Numbered from the stretch's first letter, positions 20,219 to 32,309 are shown. The stretch: 47,500 bases of DNA from Mesostigma viride (GCA_009746045.1 RPFO01000080.1:860420-907919); one strand, 5' to 3'. Numbers and translations: made by a program. The notes: a model not told the origin generated them from the letters alone.

Positions 20219-20720
20219 TGGCTCGCCTCTCCCGATCCCCGAGATTGTTCACCTATGACAGGCTCACACTTCCACGTAAATTCCTTTCTAGGTCAAAAAC
20301 TTGAAGTAACATTCACAAAAGGCTCACCTCGTCCAATACCTGAGCTCAGGACTCCTTTGACAGGCTCAAACAAATACAGACAACAAGTGCTATCTTTTGA
20401 TTAGCACCAAGGTGCTAATCAAAAGGCTCACCTCTTCCAATACCCGGGCATGTTCTCCTTCCACAGGCTCTAACAAATGCAGGCAAGAACAGCTACTAGA
20501 TCTCGATCGTTTACCATAGGACTGGCTCGCCTTTTCCAATTGTTGAGCTTCTCCATGGACAGGCTCTTACTAATACAGAGGTTTTGATAAGCACAGGACG
20601 GGCTAACCTCTTCCAATACTCGAGCTTCTCATTCGATAGGCTCTTACTAACAGAGACAAGAATGACTAGGTCTTTAATTAGCACAGGATGGGCTCACCTT
20701 CTCCAATACTCCAGCTTCTC
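20219..20720 (-). repeat. Six degenerate tandem copies of an exon-end/splice-donor unit
   Basis: GGCTCACCTCTTCCAATAC-like segments start at about 20219, 20323, 20425, 20525, 20602 and 20691, each followed by GACAGGCTC and an ACTAACAGAGACAAG-like stretch. The last copy is the true 3' end and donor of the TauD-like exon on the - strand. The others are in its intron. Confidence 0.75.
20394..20425. repeat. Perfect 15-bp hairpin
   Basis: CTTTTGATTAGCACC is followed after AA by its exact reverse complement. It is embedded in the repeat array of the TauD-like intron. Confidence 0.9.
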
Positions 20721-20822
20721 CGTTGACAGGCTCTTCATCACCTCGCGCACGACACTCAGCGCGGTGGCCCCATGGGGTGGGCTCGCCGCCACCACGTCGA
20801 ATATGCCGTGAGTGCATAACTG

Positions 20823-21765
20823 GATGCCACGCAAATAAAAGCATCCAGTATTGATAACCCCTGGTAAGGTATAACCCCAGGACAGCAGGTCAGTGGGCTT
20901 GACTAGAAACAGTTCAATCAAAGCCTTTTCAACACACAAGTTTGATAGCAGTGTAAAGATAAGAGCTTCATATCAAATAGAGTTTAGCAGTAATAAATAG
21001 TAGGCAACGTGCCCTTTCCAGAGGGCGCATGTGTCACACGATGATGGGGAGAATTGGTACAGTCCTTGCACTTTGGACATGTTGTTTACTGGTACAACAG
21101 ATCCTGTGGCGCGGAGGACACAAGCCCAATATGCGAACCACTTGTCAGCAAAACCACACCCTGCGCCGAAGTTAGTCGGCATGACTAGCTGGCTCGCAGT
21201 CACTAGACGTGTTTACAGTCGCAGCTTACTCAACCTTGGGGGCGACCCCCCAGCAAGGCACGCTCAGGGCCAGCAGATACTAAGGCAGATAGTGACGATG
21301 GTCCAAGGGAGCGATGCCTGACCTGGGATTGGGGGGGCCATCCTGGCATGGAAACTTGGGTCAAACCCTGGCGTGAAAGTTTGAGTTCAAGCCTACTCGA
21401 GAAATGGCTTGCCATCTCAGTTCTTCTGTTTTTCTTTCCTAATGGTAGTCATTTTTCGCATTGCTGGCAGCACAATTGGCCTGCTGCTGGCCTAATGTTA
21501 CAAACTTCCTTGCGCCATGTCACGATGACGATATTGTAACTCTTAGCATGCAGGGGGTGGCATATGAAATGCCCAGTGAATTCCACGCGCCAAAACGATG
21601 CATCCCTTGACGAATTGAGTGAACGAACTCACACGGATCCATCCCCCCCCAAAAAAAATAACCAATTCCTGTCTACTTTCATGATTATTACCAGCCAAAG
21701 CAGCTGGCCATGCAACAATGCACAACAGTAAGCTAGCATATCCTTGCACAGTCTCGACCCGCCCC
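20823..21765. other. No gene recognised; possible upstream exons of the second TauD-like gene
   Basis: No HxD iron-site exon could be found on the - strand. Short open stretches (21203-20973, 21415-21230) are compatible with exons but match nothing I know. Confidence 0.4.
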
Positions 21766-22042
21766 CGCCCCCGCCCCCGCCCCCGCCCCTGCCCACCCAC
21801 CCCTGGCACCCCCACCCCCACCCCCACCCCCACCCCCACCCCCACCCCCACCCCCACCCCCACCCCCACCCCCACCCCCACCCCCACCCCCACCCCCACC
21901 CCCACCCCACCCCCACCCCACCCCACCCCCACCCCACCCCACCCCACCCCCACCCCCACCCCCACCCCCACCCCCACCCCCACCCCACCCCCACCCCACC
22001 CCCACCCCACCCCACCCCACCCCACCCCACCCCCACCCCCAC
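21766..22042. repeat. (CCCGCC)n then (CCCCCA)n / (CCCCA)n tract
   Basis: Short CCCGCC units precede about 240 bp of CCCCCA hexamers interspersed with CCCCA pentamers. The mixed unit length makes all frames on both strands look open. Confidence 0.96.
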
Positions 22043-22462
22043 ACTACCACTTGGCACGAAAATTCAAAAGCTTCAAGTAAACGGTTATCAGAAATGTGTC
22101 TCTCCCCAATATCAATGAGCACTTCTCCCCCATATTGTATATTTCTACATCTCTACTCTCTACTCCAATACTGTAACATTCAAAGTTATATACTCTGAAT
22201 CCTATGTTCTACGTTTTGTATTCTAGTAATGCAGGCGGGAAATAAAAAGGAGCAAATATAAAGAAAAAGAAGCATACTCGTCTGGCCAATGGCCGGTAGA
22301 GCAGAAACCCAGAAAGACCAGGAAGTGAGGAGTCCTATAAAGAGCGGAGTGACGCTAAAAGGGAGGCAGGGCGGTGGGGGGGGGGGGATGGAGAACATGA
22401 CCCTTTCAACTCATATTCACGATCTTATCATTTTTCTTCACTAGTGCGACACACCTCTCCGC

Positions 22463-22582
22463 AGCCATCGACGTGCCAGCCTGGAGAGCCAGGGGATTGA
22501 CAATTACAACAACGCGCCCACCGCCAACGCCGTCATGTCCGCCGATAGTACAAGCACATGCGGAGACAGGCAACAAAGAGGT
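22463..22582 (+). other. Exon-like segment of unknown origin
   Basis: The stretch lies between a CTCCGCAG acceptor-like site and an AGAG|GTGGGT donor-like site and is open in one frame (ESQGIDNYNNAPTANAVMS inside). No partner exon was found. It is very tentative. Confidence 0.2.
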
Positions 22583-22989
22583 GGGTCATATTAGGCAGGA
22601 AAAGTGAGTCAGATACAGATCAGCATGGGTCAAACAGACCAACGCGCAGTTCATATGCTGCCAGAGAATTCGGTATGTCTGGTCAGAAGTTGTCAAATGA
22701 CAAGTAAATGGGCCCAGCTAGCTTATAATTCAGCAGACTGGATGAAAATGATTGCTTAGATTCAGCAATGGGCGTGTCACGATTTCTATGGTTCCTTGCG
22801 GCAAGAACCACAGCGCACAATCATGAAACTGGCGTGAAAGCATCCTGTAGGTGCCATCCAGGTAATGTTGGCGAGGTGCTCTTGGTACGATGTGCGGTAT
22901 AAAGACGTGATGCATCGTTGTTGTTAGGCATGTGTGGGGTAGCTTCCCTAGCGAGATATGGTGTGAGACAAGCAAGGCACCTTCTGCAG

Positions 22990-23335
22990 ACAAAGTGGCA
23001 CCTTCTGAGGAAAGTGTGGGGTGGATGCGGGGCACCTTGTGCAGACAAGTGCGGGTTGGATGCGGGGTACCTTCTGCAGCCAAGTGTGGGGTGGATGCGG
23101 GGCACCTTGTGCAGACAAGTGTACGTGGGGTGGATGCGGGGCACCTTGTGCAGACAAGTGTGGGGTGGATGCGGGGTACCTTGTGCAGACAAGTGTGGGG
23201 TGGATGCGGGGCACCTTGTGCAGACAAGACTGTGTGGGCCGGTGGACGCGGGGCGCCTTGTGCAGAAAAGTGTGGGGTCACTGGATGCGGGGCACCTTGT
23301 GCAGAAAAGTGTGGGGCGGATGCGGGGCACCTACA
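22990..23335. repeat. Minisatellite of about 40 bp
   Basis: GTGGGGTGGATGCGGGGCAC followed by CTTGTGCAGACAA recurs about nine times with insertions. The units abut the left end of the CACTA-like element by about 400 bp. Confidence 0.93.
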
Positions 23336-23758
23336 GTAGATATTTATGGTTCATCGGGTACCTTCTATATTTTGAATAGGGTACCTTCTGTAGACACGGT
23401 ATGCATTCCCAGCAGCGGGTGGTTGGAGATAGTGTTGACGCGGGGTGCTGACGGCATGGTGTCGCGCCCCTCGTATTGCCGGCCCAAGGCATAACACATC
23501 TCCCCATCAAGGACACAACCAGTGCCCACCTGCGCCACAACAGCAGGGGTGGTATAAATAGGATTTCTGAATCTTCAATCAAATGCTGGTTTTCTTGGGA
23601 GCTCAAGCGTCATAATATGATTTATATGAATAGAAATGTGGAACCAACCAGTGGCCTCCTGCAGCTCCACGGACTGAAACTACTGCTTGCTACAGAATGA
23701 GCAGGAGGCAACTTGTTAGCGGGCGATTTGTCCGTGCACTCCTGCACCGAAGGACCCA

Positions 23759-24130
23759 CACTAGGAGCCGGGTGTTGACAAAGTGTGACAATGCTTGACA
23801 TGTCAGGTTGATAAAGTGTGACAAAGTGTGACAAAGTGTGACATGTCACTTGACAAAAGTTGACAAAAGCTATACAAATGTTGACAAAACCATGACATAT
23901 CAGGTCGATTTTACAAGACAATTCTTGACAAATTATCAAGGTGAAAGTGTCAAAAAATGTCACACATTGTCAACGTCACGCATTGTCAACATGAGAGTGA
24001 GATTTTATCACATTTTATCACACCACAATTAGTGACATTTGTGCACATTTATCACAACACAAACGTTGATATATCACAGACAATCCTGAAAATTTATCAG
24101 GACTATAAAACAGACAAAAAGTGACAAAAA
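23759..24130. repeat. Left terminal and subterminal repeat zone
   Basis: TTGACA, GTGTGACA and AAAGTGTGACA motifs recur some twenty times in varied spacing. The set is mirrored at 30,810-31,161 in reverse complement. Confidence 0.88.
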
Positions 24131-24884
24131 GTGACAAAAACCAGTGAAATTTTCCTTTTTATTACAAAATAAGCATTACTTAATGCTGACAGCAACAACG
24201 ATTGTCTCGTAGGCAAATTTCGGACGGCAGCCCATTGCGTTGCGTGCAGCCCGTTGTGAGCATGACTTCCACGGAAAGCTCTAAATGCTTGCAAAGAATT
24301 TGCAGGCAGCCGCCCGTTGGGTATATTGTGTGCAGCCGTCATTTGCGGATGTCATTTTGATTAAAAGCTCTCGACTCTCCTGTAAAACACAAAAAAGATG
24401 CAGAGGTGGAAATAACATCAATGTATACATGGTTGTTGTCAGTTGTGCAACATTAAAGAGGCAGATTACGTTCAAAAAACCTGTACAAAAACTGCCCTCT
24501 CTTGCTGCAAATGCAAAGAAGAAAGCACTGATCTATTCGGAACAAAAAAGGTAGCTGCAGGCAAACATACACTGCGCAAAGAAAACACCTCATCACACAG
24601 ATTCAAAGACAAACCTGAGCAACCCGTGCATGGAACCTAGACGAGTCCGCCGGCTACGTCGATGACGACGATGGTGAGGATGCATATGGCACCAGAACAG
24701 CCGAGACTTCCTGCGGAAGAAAAACAAAAATTATGAATGTTTATTCGTAGTCAATAACAAATTTATTACGGTATCCATTGTGTACGAAATCTGGAGCATA
24801 TGTTATGTTAATCGATTAGCTACGCAAGCACACTTCCTTAAGAGGGCATAACGATTGCAAGGTGCTTAAAACCCACCACAAGGA

Positions 24885-25790
24885 ATTATTAAGCTGCCCC
24901 ACCTGCCCCCCATGACAAGGAAAAACTAACCCATTTGCCTACCCCCATGACGCGGAATAATGTCCCCCCCATACCTGTCCCCCATGACAAGGAACAAGCC
25001 CCCCTGCCTGCCCCCCATGACAAGGATTAACCCCCCTGCCTGCCCCCCATGACAACGATTAACGCCCCCCGCCTGGCCCCCAATACAAGGAATAATTACG
25101 CCCCCTACCTGCCCCCATGGGCATGACAAGGAATCATTGACCCCCCCTGCCTGCCCCCCACGACAAGGAACAACTAACCCCCGCTACCTGCCCCCCACGA
25201 CAAGGAATCATTGCCCCCCCCTATCTGCCCCCTGTGACAAGGAATAATTAACACTCCCTGCCTGCCCCCCACGACAAGAATCATCCGCCCCCCTGCCTGC
25301 CCCCCACGACAAGAATCATCCCCCCCCTGCCTGCCCCCATAACAAGGAGCACTTGACGCCCCCTACATGCCCCCCACGACAAGGAATCATTGCCCCCCCC
25401 TGCATGTCCCCCATGACAAGGATTAACTACCCCCCCTGCCTGCCCCTAATTACAAGGAAAAATTACCCACGCAGCCTGCCCCCCATGTGACAAGGATTAG
25501 CCCCCTCTGCCTGAACCCCCATGACAAGGGATAATCACCCCCCCCCGCCTGCCCCCCATGACAAGGAGTTACCCCCCCCCTGCCTGCCCCCCGTGACAAT
25601 GAATCATTACCCCCCTGCCTGCACCATATTACAAGGAATAATTAAGCCCCGGCCCCTGCCTGCCCCCCATGAAAAGGCAATCTACCCCCCCTGCCTGCCC
25701 CCCATGACAAGGAGTAACCCCCACCCCTGCCTACCCCCCATGACAAGGAATAATTAACTGCCTGCCCCCATGAAAAGGCAATCAACCCTC
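24885..25790. repeat. Minisatellite block A, about 30-37-bp units
   Basis: CCTGCCCCCCATGACAAGGA plus a variable AATAATTAACCCCC linker recurs about 25 times with length changes in the C-runs. It lies inside the CACTA-like element. Confidence 0.93.
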
Positions 25791-25969
25791 CCTGTCCGCA
25801 ACAAGACAAATGTAAAAGAAAAACAAAAATGATGAATGCTTGAAAGTACACGAACAGAAACATAACGCGGCCCATTGCTACAAGATTTAGAGCATATGCT
25901 CTGTTAATCATTTAGCTACAAAATCGCCGTTTCGTAAGGGAGGACAACTGACTGTGAGGTACTTTCAAT
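25791..25969. other. Unique spacer between the two minisatellite blocks
   Basis: About 180 bp without repeat units. Its TACAAGATTTAGAGCATATG / GTTAATCATTTAGCTAC stretch closely resembles 24,785-24,835 just before block A. The pair therefore looks like a duplication of leader plus block. Confidence 0.55.
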
Positions 25970-26810
25970 CCCATGACAAGAAATTTTTAAGCTTTTCTGC
26001 ATGCCCCCATGACAAGGAATAATTAACCTGTCCTGCCTGCCCCCATGGCAAGGAAAAATTATTACCCCCGCCTTCTCCCACCCCACGACAGGAAATCATT
26101 TACCTCCCTTGCCTTCCCCTCATGACAAGGAATAAGAAACCCGTCCTGCCTGCCCCCCATGGACACAAGGAATCGTTAACCCCCCCTGCCTTCCCCCACC
26201 CCATGACAGGGAATCATTAACCCCCCCTGCCTTCGCCCACCCCACTACAGGGTATCATGAGCCCCCCCTGCCGTCCCCTCATGACAAGAACAATTAACCC
26301 GTCCTGCCTGCCCCCCATGACAAGGAATAAATGTATATGCAATGCGCCTGCCCCCCATGACAAGGAATAAGTAACCCGTCCTGCCTGCCTCCCATGACAA
26401 GGAGTGATTAACCCGTTCTGCCTGTCACCATAAAAAGGAATAATTCACCCGCCCTGCCTGCCCCCAAGACAAGGAATTACTAACCCGTCCCGCCTGCCCC
26501 CATGACAAGGAATAATTAACAGGTCCAGCCTGCCCCCCATGACACGGAATAATTGACCCGTCCTGCCTGCCCCCATGACAAGGAATAAGTGACCCGTCCT
26601 GCCTGCCCCCATGAAAGGAATTATTAACCCGTCCTGCCTGCCCCTAATGACAAGGAATAATTAACCCGCCCTGCCTGCCCCCATGAAAAGGAACAATTAA
26701 CCCGTCCTGCCTGCCCCCCATGACAAGGAATAATTAACTTGTCCTGCCTGCCCCCATGACAAGGAATAAGTAACCCGTCCTGTATGCCCCCATGACAAGG
26801 AATAATCCTC
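25970..26810. repeat. Minisatellite block B, related to block A
   Basis: The same CATGACAAGGAATAATTAAC core as block A, but the linker is mostly CCGTCCTGCCTGCC. The blocks have diverged as groups, so each has homogenised internally. Confidence 0.92.
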
Positions 26811-29800
26811 ACCCCTCGGCAAAAATGCCATGTAAAGGGAGTTAAAAACAACAGGAGGCACTGCATGCGATTCCACCTACAGCACGGTGATATCCTTAGT
26901 ATAGACCCTATGTATGGGATCGTAACCACTACTCACCACAAGTCTCAAGCAGGAGCCAGTCTCAGCCATTCGCGGGTAGGCCGCATGCCCGTCCGACGGT
27001 GTCAGTCACCCGCAAGTACACGCGCAAAATGGAAGAGGAAACGGCAACACAAATGTATACATATGATGACGAGCACGGAAAGCACCATGGTAATGAAAGC
27101 ATTCAGAGAATACACATTAAAATCTCTGAAATACGTGGCAAGCTTTACCCGCAACGAAACGGCCCTACACATTCGAGCACGGGATGCTAACTATATTCGT
27201 GTTGTTAGTTAAACCGTACGACAAAAATTCGCTGACCGTGGTGCCGTTGAAGGAGCTTGGCGCGCTCCAGACGTCCTGTTCGAGCTGCGTTACAGCGTAA
27301 AGAGCTGCTTGGCTCAGGACTGCACACGTTTCTCCCTCAATGGCTACCACCATGTCCTAGCTCAGCATACATACATCGACAGTGCACCTACATCGTTACT
27401 GATAGCGGTTGCTGAAGAAATCACATCACTTCGAGGGCCTGCAACATCTCCTATTGCACAATCTTGGATGGCGCTCACTGCTTACATAGAACTTCGGTGA
27501 GTGGCCCCGTTGCTCGAGCCCTCTCTGCCCGGCGGCCGGCGCTAGCCCCAAGCACTAACCGTAGACATGGTTTCTCCTGCGCGCAACACCTACTTTTGCC
27601 TTCGTTGAACTCTGGCCTTTGGCGCAAACTTTGAATTTTGGGAAAGGATGCTGACGGGCAACTGTTGCGCAATGCAGTTTTTCCGGGTACGGCCGCTCCC
27701 TGAATGGTACGGCGATCAAGGACGCGATTACGCCAGCAGCAAGCGATCCCAACCAAGCGATACTGTAGAGTGACGACTGTTTCTCTACCACTGGTAAATA
27801 CTCGTCATAAGTACTTTTACTTAATTTACTGGACGTCATCTGATGGCCGTGAATATCTGTCGGATGACTGGCATGGCCAGGGCATGGCCACAAACTTACG
27901 GACCGCCGATAAGAGTCAGCAGACTGACAGACGGCCGCAAATGCGTGGACAATACTAATAGACGACGCCAACTATCGTCTTGCGCAAAGTCTTGCAAGCT
28001 TGTGCAAGTGATTCCCGTGGTTGCGACTTGCGACTTGCGCGGGTGTTCCCGTTGAAGCTAAACGATGACAAACGAAAGACGTGCTTGTGCTCCAAGGAAA
28101 AGCTTGTGGCCGGGGAAGGTGGAAGACGGAAGCTACGCCAAGGCTCGCAGCCAAGGTGGGAATTACATGCTGTGACTTTTTCAGCAATGGCGGTATGGTA
28201 GGAACGAATAACTACGTATAAGGAATAGGATCATAGACTCACTGATGACCGTCATGATTTTCTTAGCAATTAAATCGCCGTCCTTGATGAAATTTATCTA
28301 GCTAGCTCGGAGGGCCAGAAGAAGCCATCGGGGGAGAAACACAGCCAGGATCTAGAATTAAGTTGTCATCGATCTGTTCGCTGGTAGGCACAGCGCCATT
28401 CGGACATCCAGAAGCTAACCCACTCTTAACCGTTTGAGGTGAGTAAGTAATTCTTCGTCCGAAATACTGACAGTCTTGCATCGACTTGAACACGCCGTAC
28501 GCACGTGACATTCTCATGCATTGCCCTAGGGCCCACCGCCCATGATGCTACATGGGCCGCCCAGAGTTTCCCGCCAAGTTAGCCATGCTCGCAGTACATT
28601 CATTTTCTCCTATATACACAAGGTCAATTGTACTATTCAAACCAAATCTGGTTCAATTCTTATGAAGGCATCGATATCAAGGAGACAACCAGCGCATGGG
28701 AGAATCCGGACCATGGTAGCTCGAGCCTGCCGATGTGTACAGGTTGCGTCACGTGCTTATGAATTAGGTATTTAAATAATGTACAGGTTGAGCGTATCAT
28801 GTATGACACGGTCTGCTATTGCGTCACTTTCCTTCTTTTCACAAACTTCCGTTGTTTAAGCTAACGGTTCTCCATACATTCGTATGTTGCATCTGTGCTG
28901 CCATTTCGATGTCAATTTCGCGCGTGTACTTGTGATGCCTGATACCGTTGGACTTGCACGTGGCCCCATCGCATGTGGCAGCGGCGTGGTCGGCTGTCCA
29001 GCGCGGCCAATTTTTTATGGTGAGCAACTGTCATCATTCTTCATCTATTGTCCATTCACGAAGCTGTAAACATGCTGTGCGTTGCAGCCACCATTGGATG
29101 TCCGCATTGTAAGTTAGTCCAGGGGCACCCAAAGGCCTTCGGGACTTGATAATGATGTTTTATCGGTTGCAATTCCCTCATGGGAACGCCTTCTTTATTT
29201 GAATATTTAACTCCGGTTTGTTTGTTTGTTCGTTTGCTTAGTACTTTACAACGGTTCTACTGACTGTGCCGTTTAATAGTTCTTTGTGTTCTGGTATAGC
29301 CCAGCCGGCAGCACTGTTGTTACCGCCAATGAAGCACAATTGTGAGCCGAAGAATTGTATTTCTTTGTTTTTAACGCTAAAGAGGCACATTGGAGAGCCA
29401 AAGAATGTATACTTTCTTTGTTTGTTTGGTAGCTAGAAAGCAGACAGGAGAGCACACACGGGAATAATTTGTTTTCTGCATTCTTGTTTTATTGAGCGTT
29501 TGTAGGTGGTGATCCCTCCAGCATTAATAATTGGAATTAAATGTAGCAGTTTGGAAAGTGTATTTTGTGCTTCCAGCTTCTATGCATATTTTTGGAGCCC
29601 TGCTTTTAGCTACAAATCATGCGAACTCCTTTGCCGTTGGGAGGCTCTTCTGTGAAATCCAGAAGCCTTGGTTGACATGCGTGGCATGGATAGATTTTTT
29701 CTTTCTTTCTTGCCTTAGTAGCGTCTTTTTGCTGATAATCACAGGATTTTTTCACCCACACCCCCCACACCCCCCACACCAAACGACTCCTTTCTCTGTC

Positions 29801-30125
29801 AACTTTAGTTATGATGCCTTCTACCTCGTTAGATTTTATTCGTACCCTGTACGGGGCATATATTCAGTTGATTGGCCTAACTTTTCCTTCGCATGGATCT
29901 GGCGTCAATCTTTCTTCTTTCTTTCTCAGAGTGCCGTATTCACCATAGTGAGATTGCAAGAAAGTAGATCGTAAAGCATCCTGGCATCTTGGAGAAACTT
30001 TACAGCTCCCGCTTGTTTTTTCGGCGGTTTGCAACGCAACGCTCTTCTCTAGGGATTCCTGGGGTTTCGCTGTTCTCCACATCTTGTGAGGTACATGGGG
30101 ACGAGTTAGGTGAGAATACCAGTCC
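26811..30125. other. Interior of the CACTA-like element; no gene recognised
   Basis: Short open stretches include 27971-27555 on the - strand, with a hydrophobic segment around IAWLGSLAAGVIASLIAV, and 29531-29974 on the +. None carries a transposase motif or a domain I recognise. They could be fragments of a captured host gene or chance. Confidence 0.4.

Positions 30126-30127
<2 letters not shown>

Positions 30128-30215
<88 letters not shown>
30128..30215. repeat. (TC)n microsatellite
   Basis: About 43 uninterrupted TC dinucleotides inside the CACTA-like element. Confidence 0.98.
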
Positions 30216-30218
<3 letters not shown>

Positions 30219-30809
30219 CACTATCTCACTTTCTCGGTCCTAAAATCAAGCCATTACTCACAAACAGCCACGCGACTGCTGTGCTCTCACGACGTCTCAT
30301 TACACACAGCTGATTTCGGGTATTCATCTCACTTAAGATCTTTGTGTGTTCCCTTTGCTGCTTTGCCGGATAACGCATGTATCCCTTGCATGCAGGCGAT
30401 CTACCTAACACAACCATGGCGGACACATTGGCCAGCATGGCGGGGAGGGCACCTGCGGACACAGATTTTGTAGGCTCTGAGCCCTCGTCACATCGCTGTA
30501 GCACTGGACATTGTCATGCGATAAATTTCTAGAGAGTCCACATTTTTTTCAGCAATGATCGCTGGGACAGCCCTACGACGGATGTTATACTGCATTTGTG
30601 AGATGCTTGCGGTTGTACATCTTGCACGCCACCCTCGGACTGTGATTGAGTGCACTCTTCATTCATGTGTTTTGTCAGTAAAGTTTGTCATGCTAATGTA
30701 ATGCAGAAAACCGCAATTCAGGCAGCAAGGCAGCAGCCATATTGATTTTAATGAAGTAAGTTTACCTGTGCGTGGTGTTGATTTGTCAGTTTGCTATGCC
30801 TTTGTTTAT

Positions 30810-31161
30810 CATGTTGACATTTTGTCATGTTGACATTTGTTGACATTTTGTTGACATTTTTCTTGCGTTTGGCCTGCGTTTGTAAACGTCTTGACATTTG
30901 TTGACAAGTCACCTTGGCTTGTCAGTGTTTTGACATTTGTTGACATGCTCACAAAGTTGACATGTCAACGATTGTCAACGTTTTGTCAACATTGTCAACA
31001 TTCTGTCAAGTTTTGTCAAGCTGTTGACATTTTTTTGTCTAGTTTTGTCTAGTTTTGTCACACTTTGTCAACAATTTGTCAACAATTTGTCACACTTTGT
31101 CAACAAGTTGACAATTGTTGACAAAAATTTGTCACACTTTGTCAACACCCGGCTCCTAGTG
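30810..31161. repeat. Right terminal and subterminal repeat zone
   Basis: TGTCAACA and TGTCACACTTTGTCAA motifs are repeated densely, the reverse complement of the left end. The zone ends in the 33-bp inverted repeat. Confidence 0.88.
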
Positions 31162-31449
31162 CAGCGCGATGAAAAGACATATCACGGCAGGACAAATAGG
31201 AAGATTGAGCTAGCATTATAGGGCAATCGCACCGGCTTGCCTGGTGCATCACAGATCTCAATCCACTGGCCAGTGTCCATTAACAAAGATCTGCCTCCTG
31301 CATGGCCGAGCGAAAAGATAGATAGGATCTATCAAGAGACTCGCCGTCAGAAAAAAAAACGTACAAGGATCGCAACTGTAGGAAGAAATGGACGGACAGA
31401 AGTACATCAGAAAAGAAAACAGGATTGTATCAGAAAAGAAAGGCACACC

Positions 31450-31725
31450 AGGAAGAATAGGGAAAATAGGGAAGATAGGGAAGATAGGGAAGATAGGGAA
31501 GATAGGGAAGATAGGGAAGATAGGGAAGATAGGGAAGATAGGGAAGATAGGGAAGATAGGGAAGATCGGTAAGATCGGTAAGATCGGTAAGATCGGTAAG
31601 AATAGGGAAGATAGGGAAGATAGAAAAGAATAGGGAAGAATAGGGAAGAATAGGGAAGAATAGGGACGAATAGGGAAGAACAGGGAAGAATAGAGACGAA
31701 TAGGGAAGAACAGGGACGCTAAGGA
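31450..31725. repeat. 9-10-bp GGGAAGATA / GGGAAGAATA repeat
   Basis: Nine-base GGGAAGATA units pass through GGTAAGATC into ten-base GGGAAGAATA units. The unit change shifts phase within one array. It lies 290 bp to the right of the CACTA-like element. Confidence 0.94.
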
Positions 31726-32079
31726 ACAGTAAGGCCACTGGCATCAAGAGGTTGAAAGGGCAGGCATGGAAAGCAGGCATAAAAAGGTTTGATAGCACTG
31801 GGTCATTGACGTTCAAGCCGTCTGCATGCTACTGAGCGATATCGATGTGTTATGGCATACAAGTTTGTTTTTAGCTAAACCGTATAGGTCTCGATGAACG
31901 TTATTAGCAAGCCATAATTTATAATGTCCACGGCTACACATATCCACCTCCATGTTTCCTGTGGGTGCTCAGGAGCCACTGGCTGTCTGCTATCAAGGAG
32001 ACAAGCTCGCTGTCTACTGTGTTAGTTGTATGAAAGCATGACAGATACGGCGCAACGTCCGACGATGTACCTGGCCCTT

Positions 32080-32250
32080 GAAGTTGACCACCATGCAGGT
32101 AGTCTTGTGTGAGATCCTCACTGATGGCACACTGCAGGCCTTCGTGCGCCAGCACCCAGGGCTCCCTGACGTTGATATGCCGTGCACCTGCGAGGGAATG
32201 GCGCTAGATGTTGCACACAATGCGCATGCATGTGCGAGAGTCGCATGAGC
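32080..32250 (+). other. Exon-like open stretch, unknown
   Basis: From about 32,092 a frame reads MQVVLCEILTDGTLQAFV and continues to a stop at 32,248. The composition looks coding (H, C and D residues spread evenly), but there is no recognised domain and no partner exon. Confidence 0.2.
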
Positions 32251-32309
32251 AAAGAAAGAGAAGTGGTGCAATGGATCAAACAAAATGACACAAACAGGAG
32301 GCGCAATTT

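Larger units (their letters stand above)
18714..20822 (-). pseudogene. Second TauD/TfdA-like dioxygenase gene, 3' part, probably decayed
   Basis: Two pieces are supported. An exon at about 20822-20698 encodes SPPHGATALSV...LSTEKLEYWR and ends at donor AG|GTGAGCC. An exon from 19045 to 18714 starts after GGCAG and encodes IWWRSTTFERLKAVFPLIIE, then MSWEKGDFAYVDNLLLTHK and ALRVLRN. The split codon restores R, and the pieces align with the C-terminal part of the + strand dioxygenase (RWQR then [20 protein letters not shown]). The distal His of the iron site is kept. A frame change near 18,940 and the lack of a recognisable HxD exon upstream argue that it is a pseudogene, although missed exons or a base error are possible. 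Confidence 0.65.
23759..31161. mobile_element. CACTA (En/Spm)-like DNA transposon, apparently non-autonomous
   Basis: Both ends carry a perfect 33-bp terminal inverted repeat (23759-23791 and 31129-31161) beginning CACTAGGAGCCGGGTGTTGA. CA dinucleotides at 23757-23758 and 31162-31163 fit a 2-bp target duplication. Subterminal zones (23,770-24,130 and 30,810-31,150) are dense in TTGACA and GTGTGACA motifs, inverted between the two ends, the usual transposase-binding layout of CACTA elements. No long transposase frame is visible in the 7.4 kb, so it is probably mobilised in trans or dead. It carries two large minisatellite blocks and a TC tract. Confidence 0.85.

Noticed and set aside
21543-21620. 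IHWAFHMPPPAC on the - strand as the missing HxD exon of the second TauD-like gene
   Set aside because: The spacing HWAFH is not HxD and no splice phase supports it.
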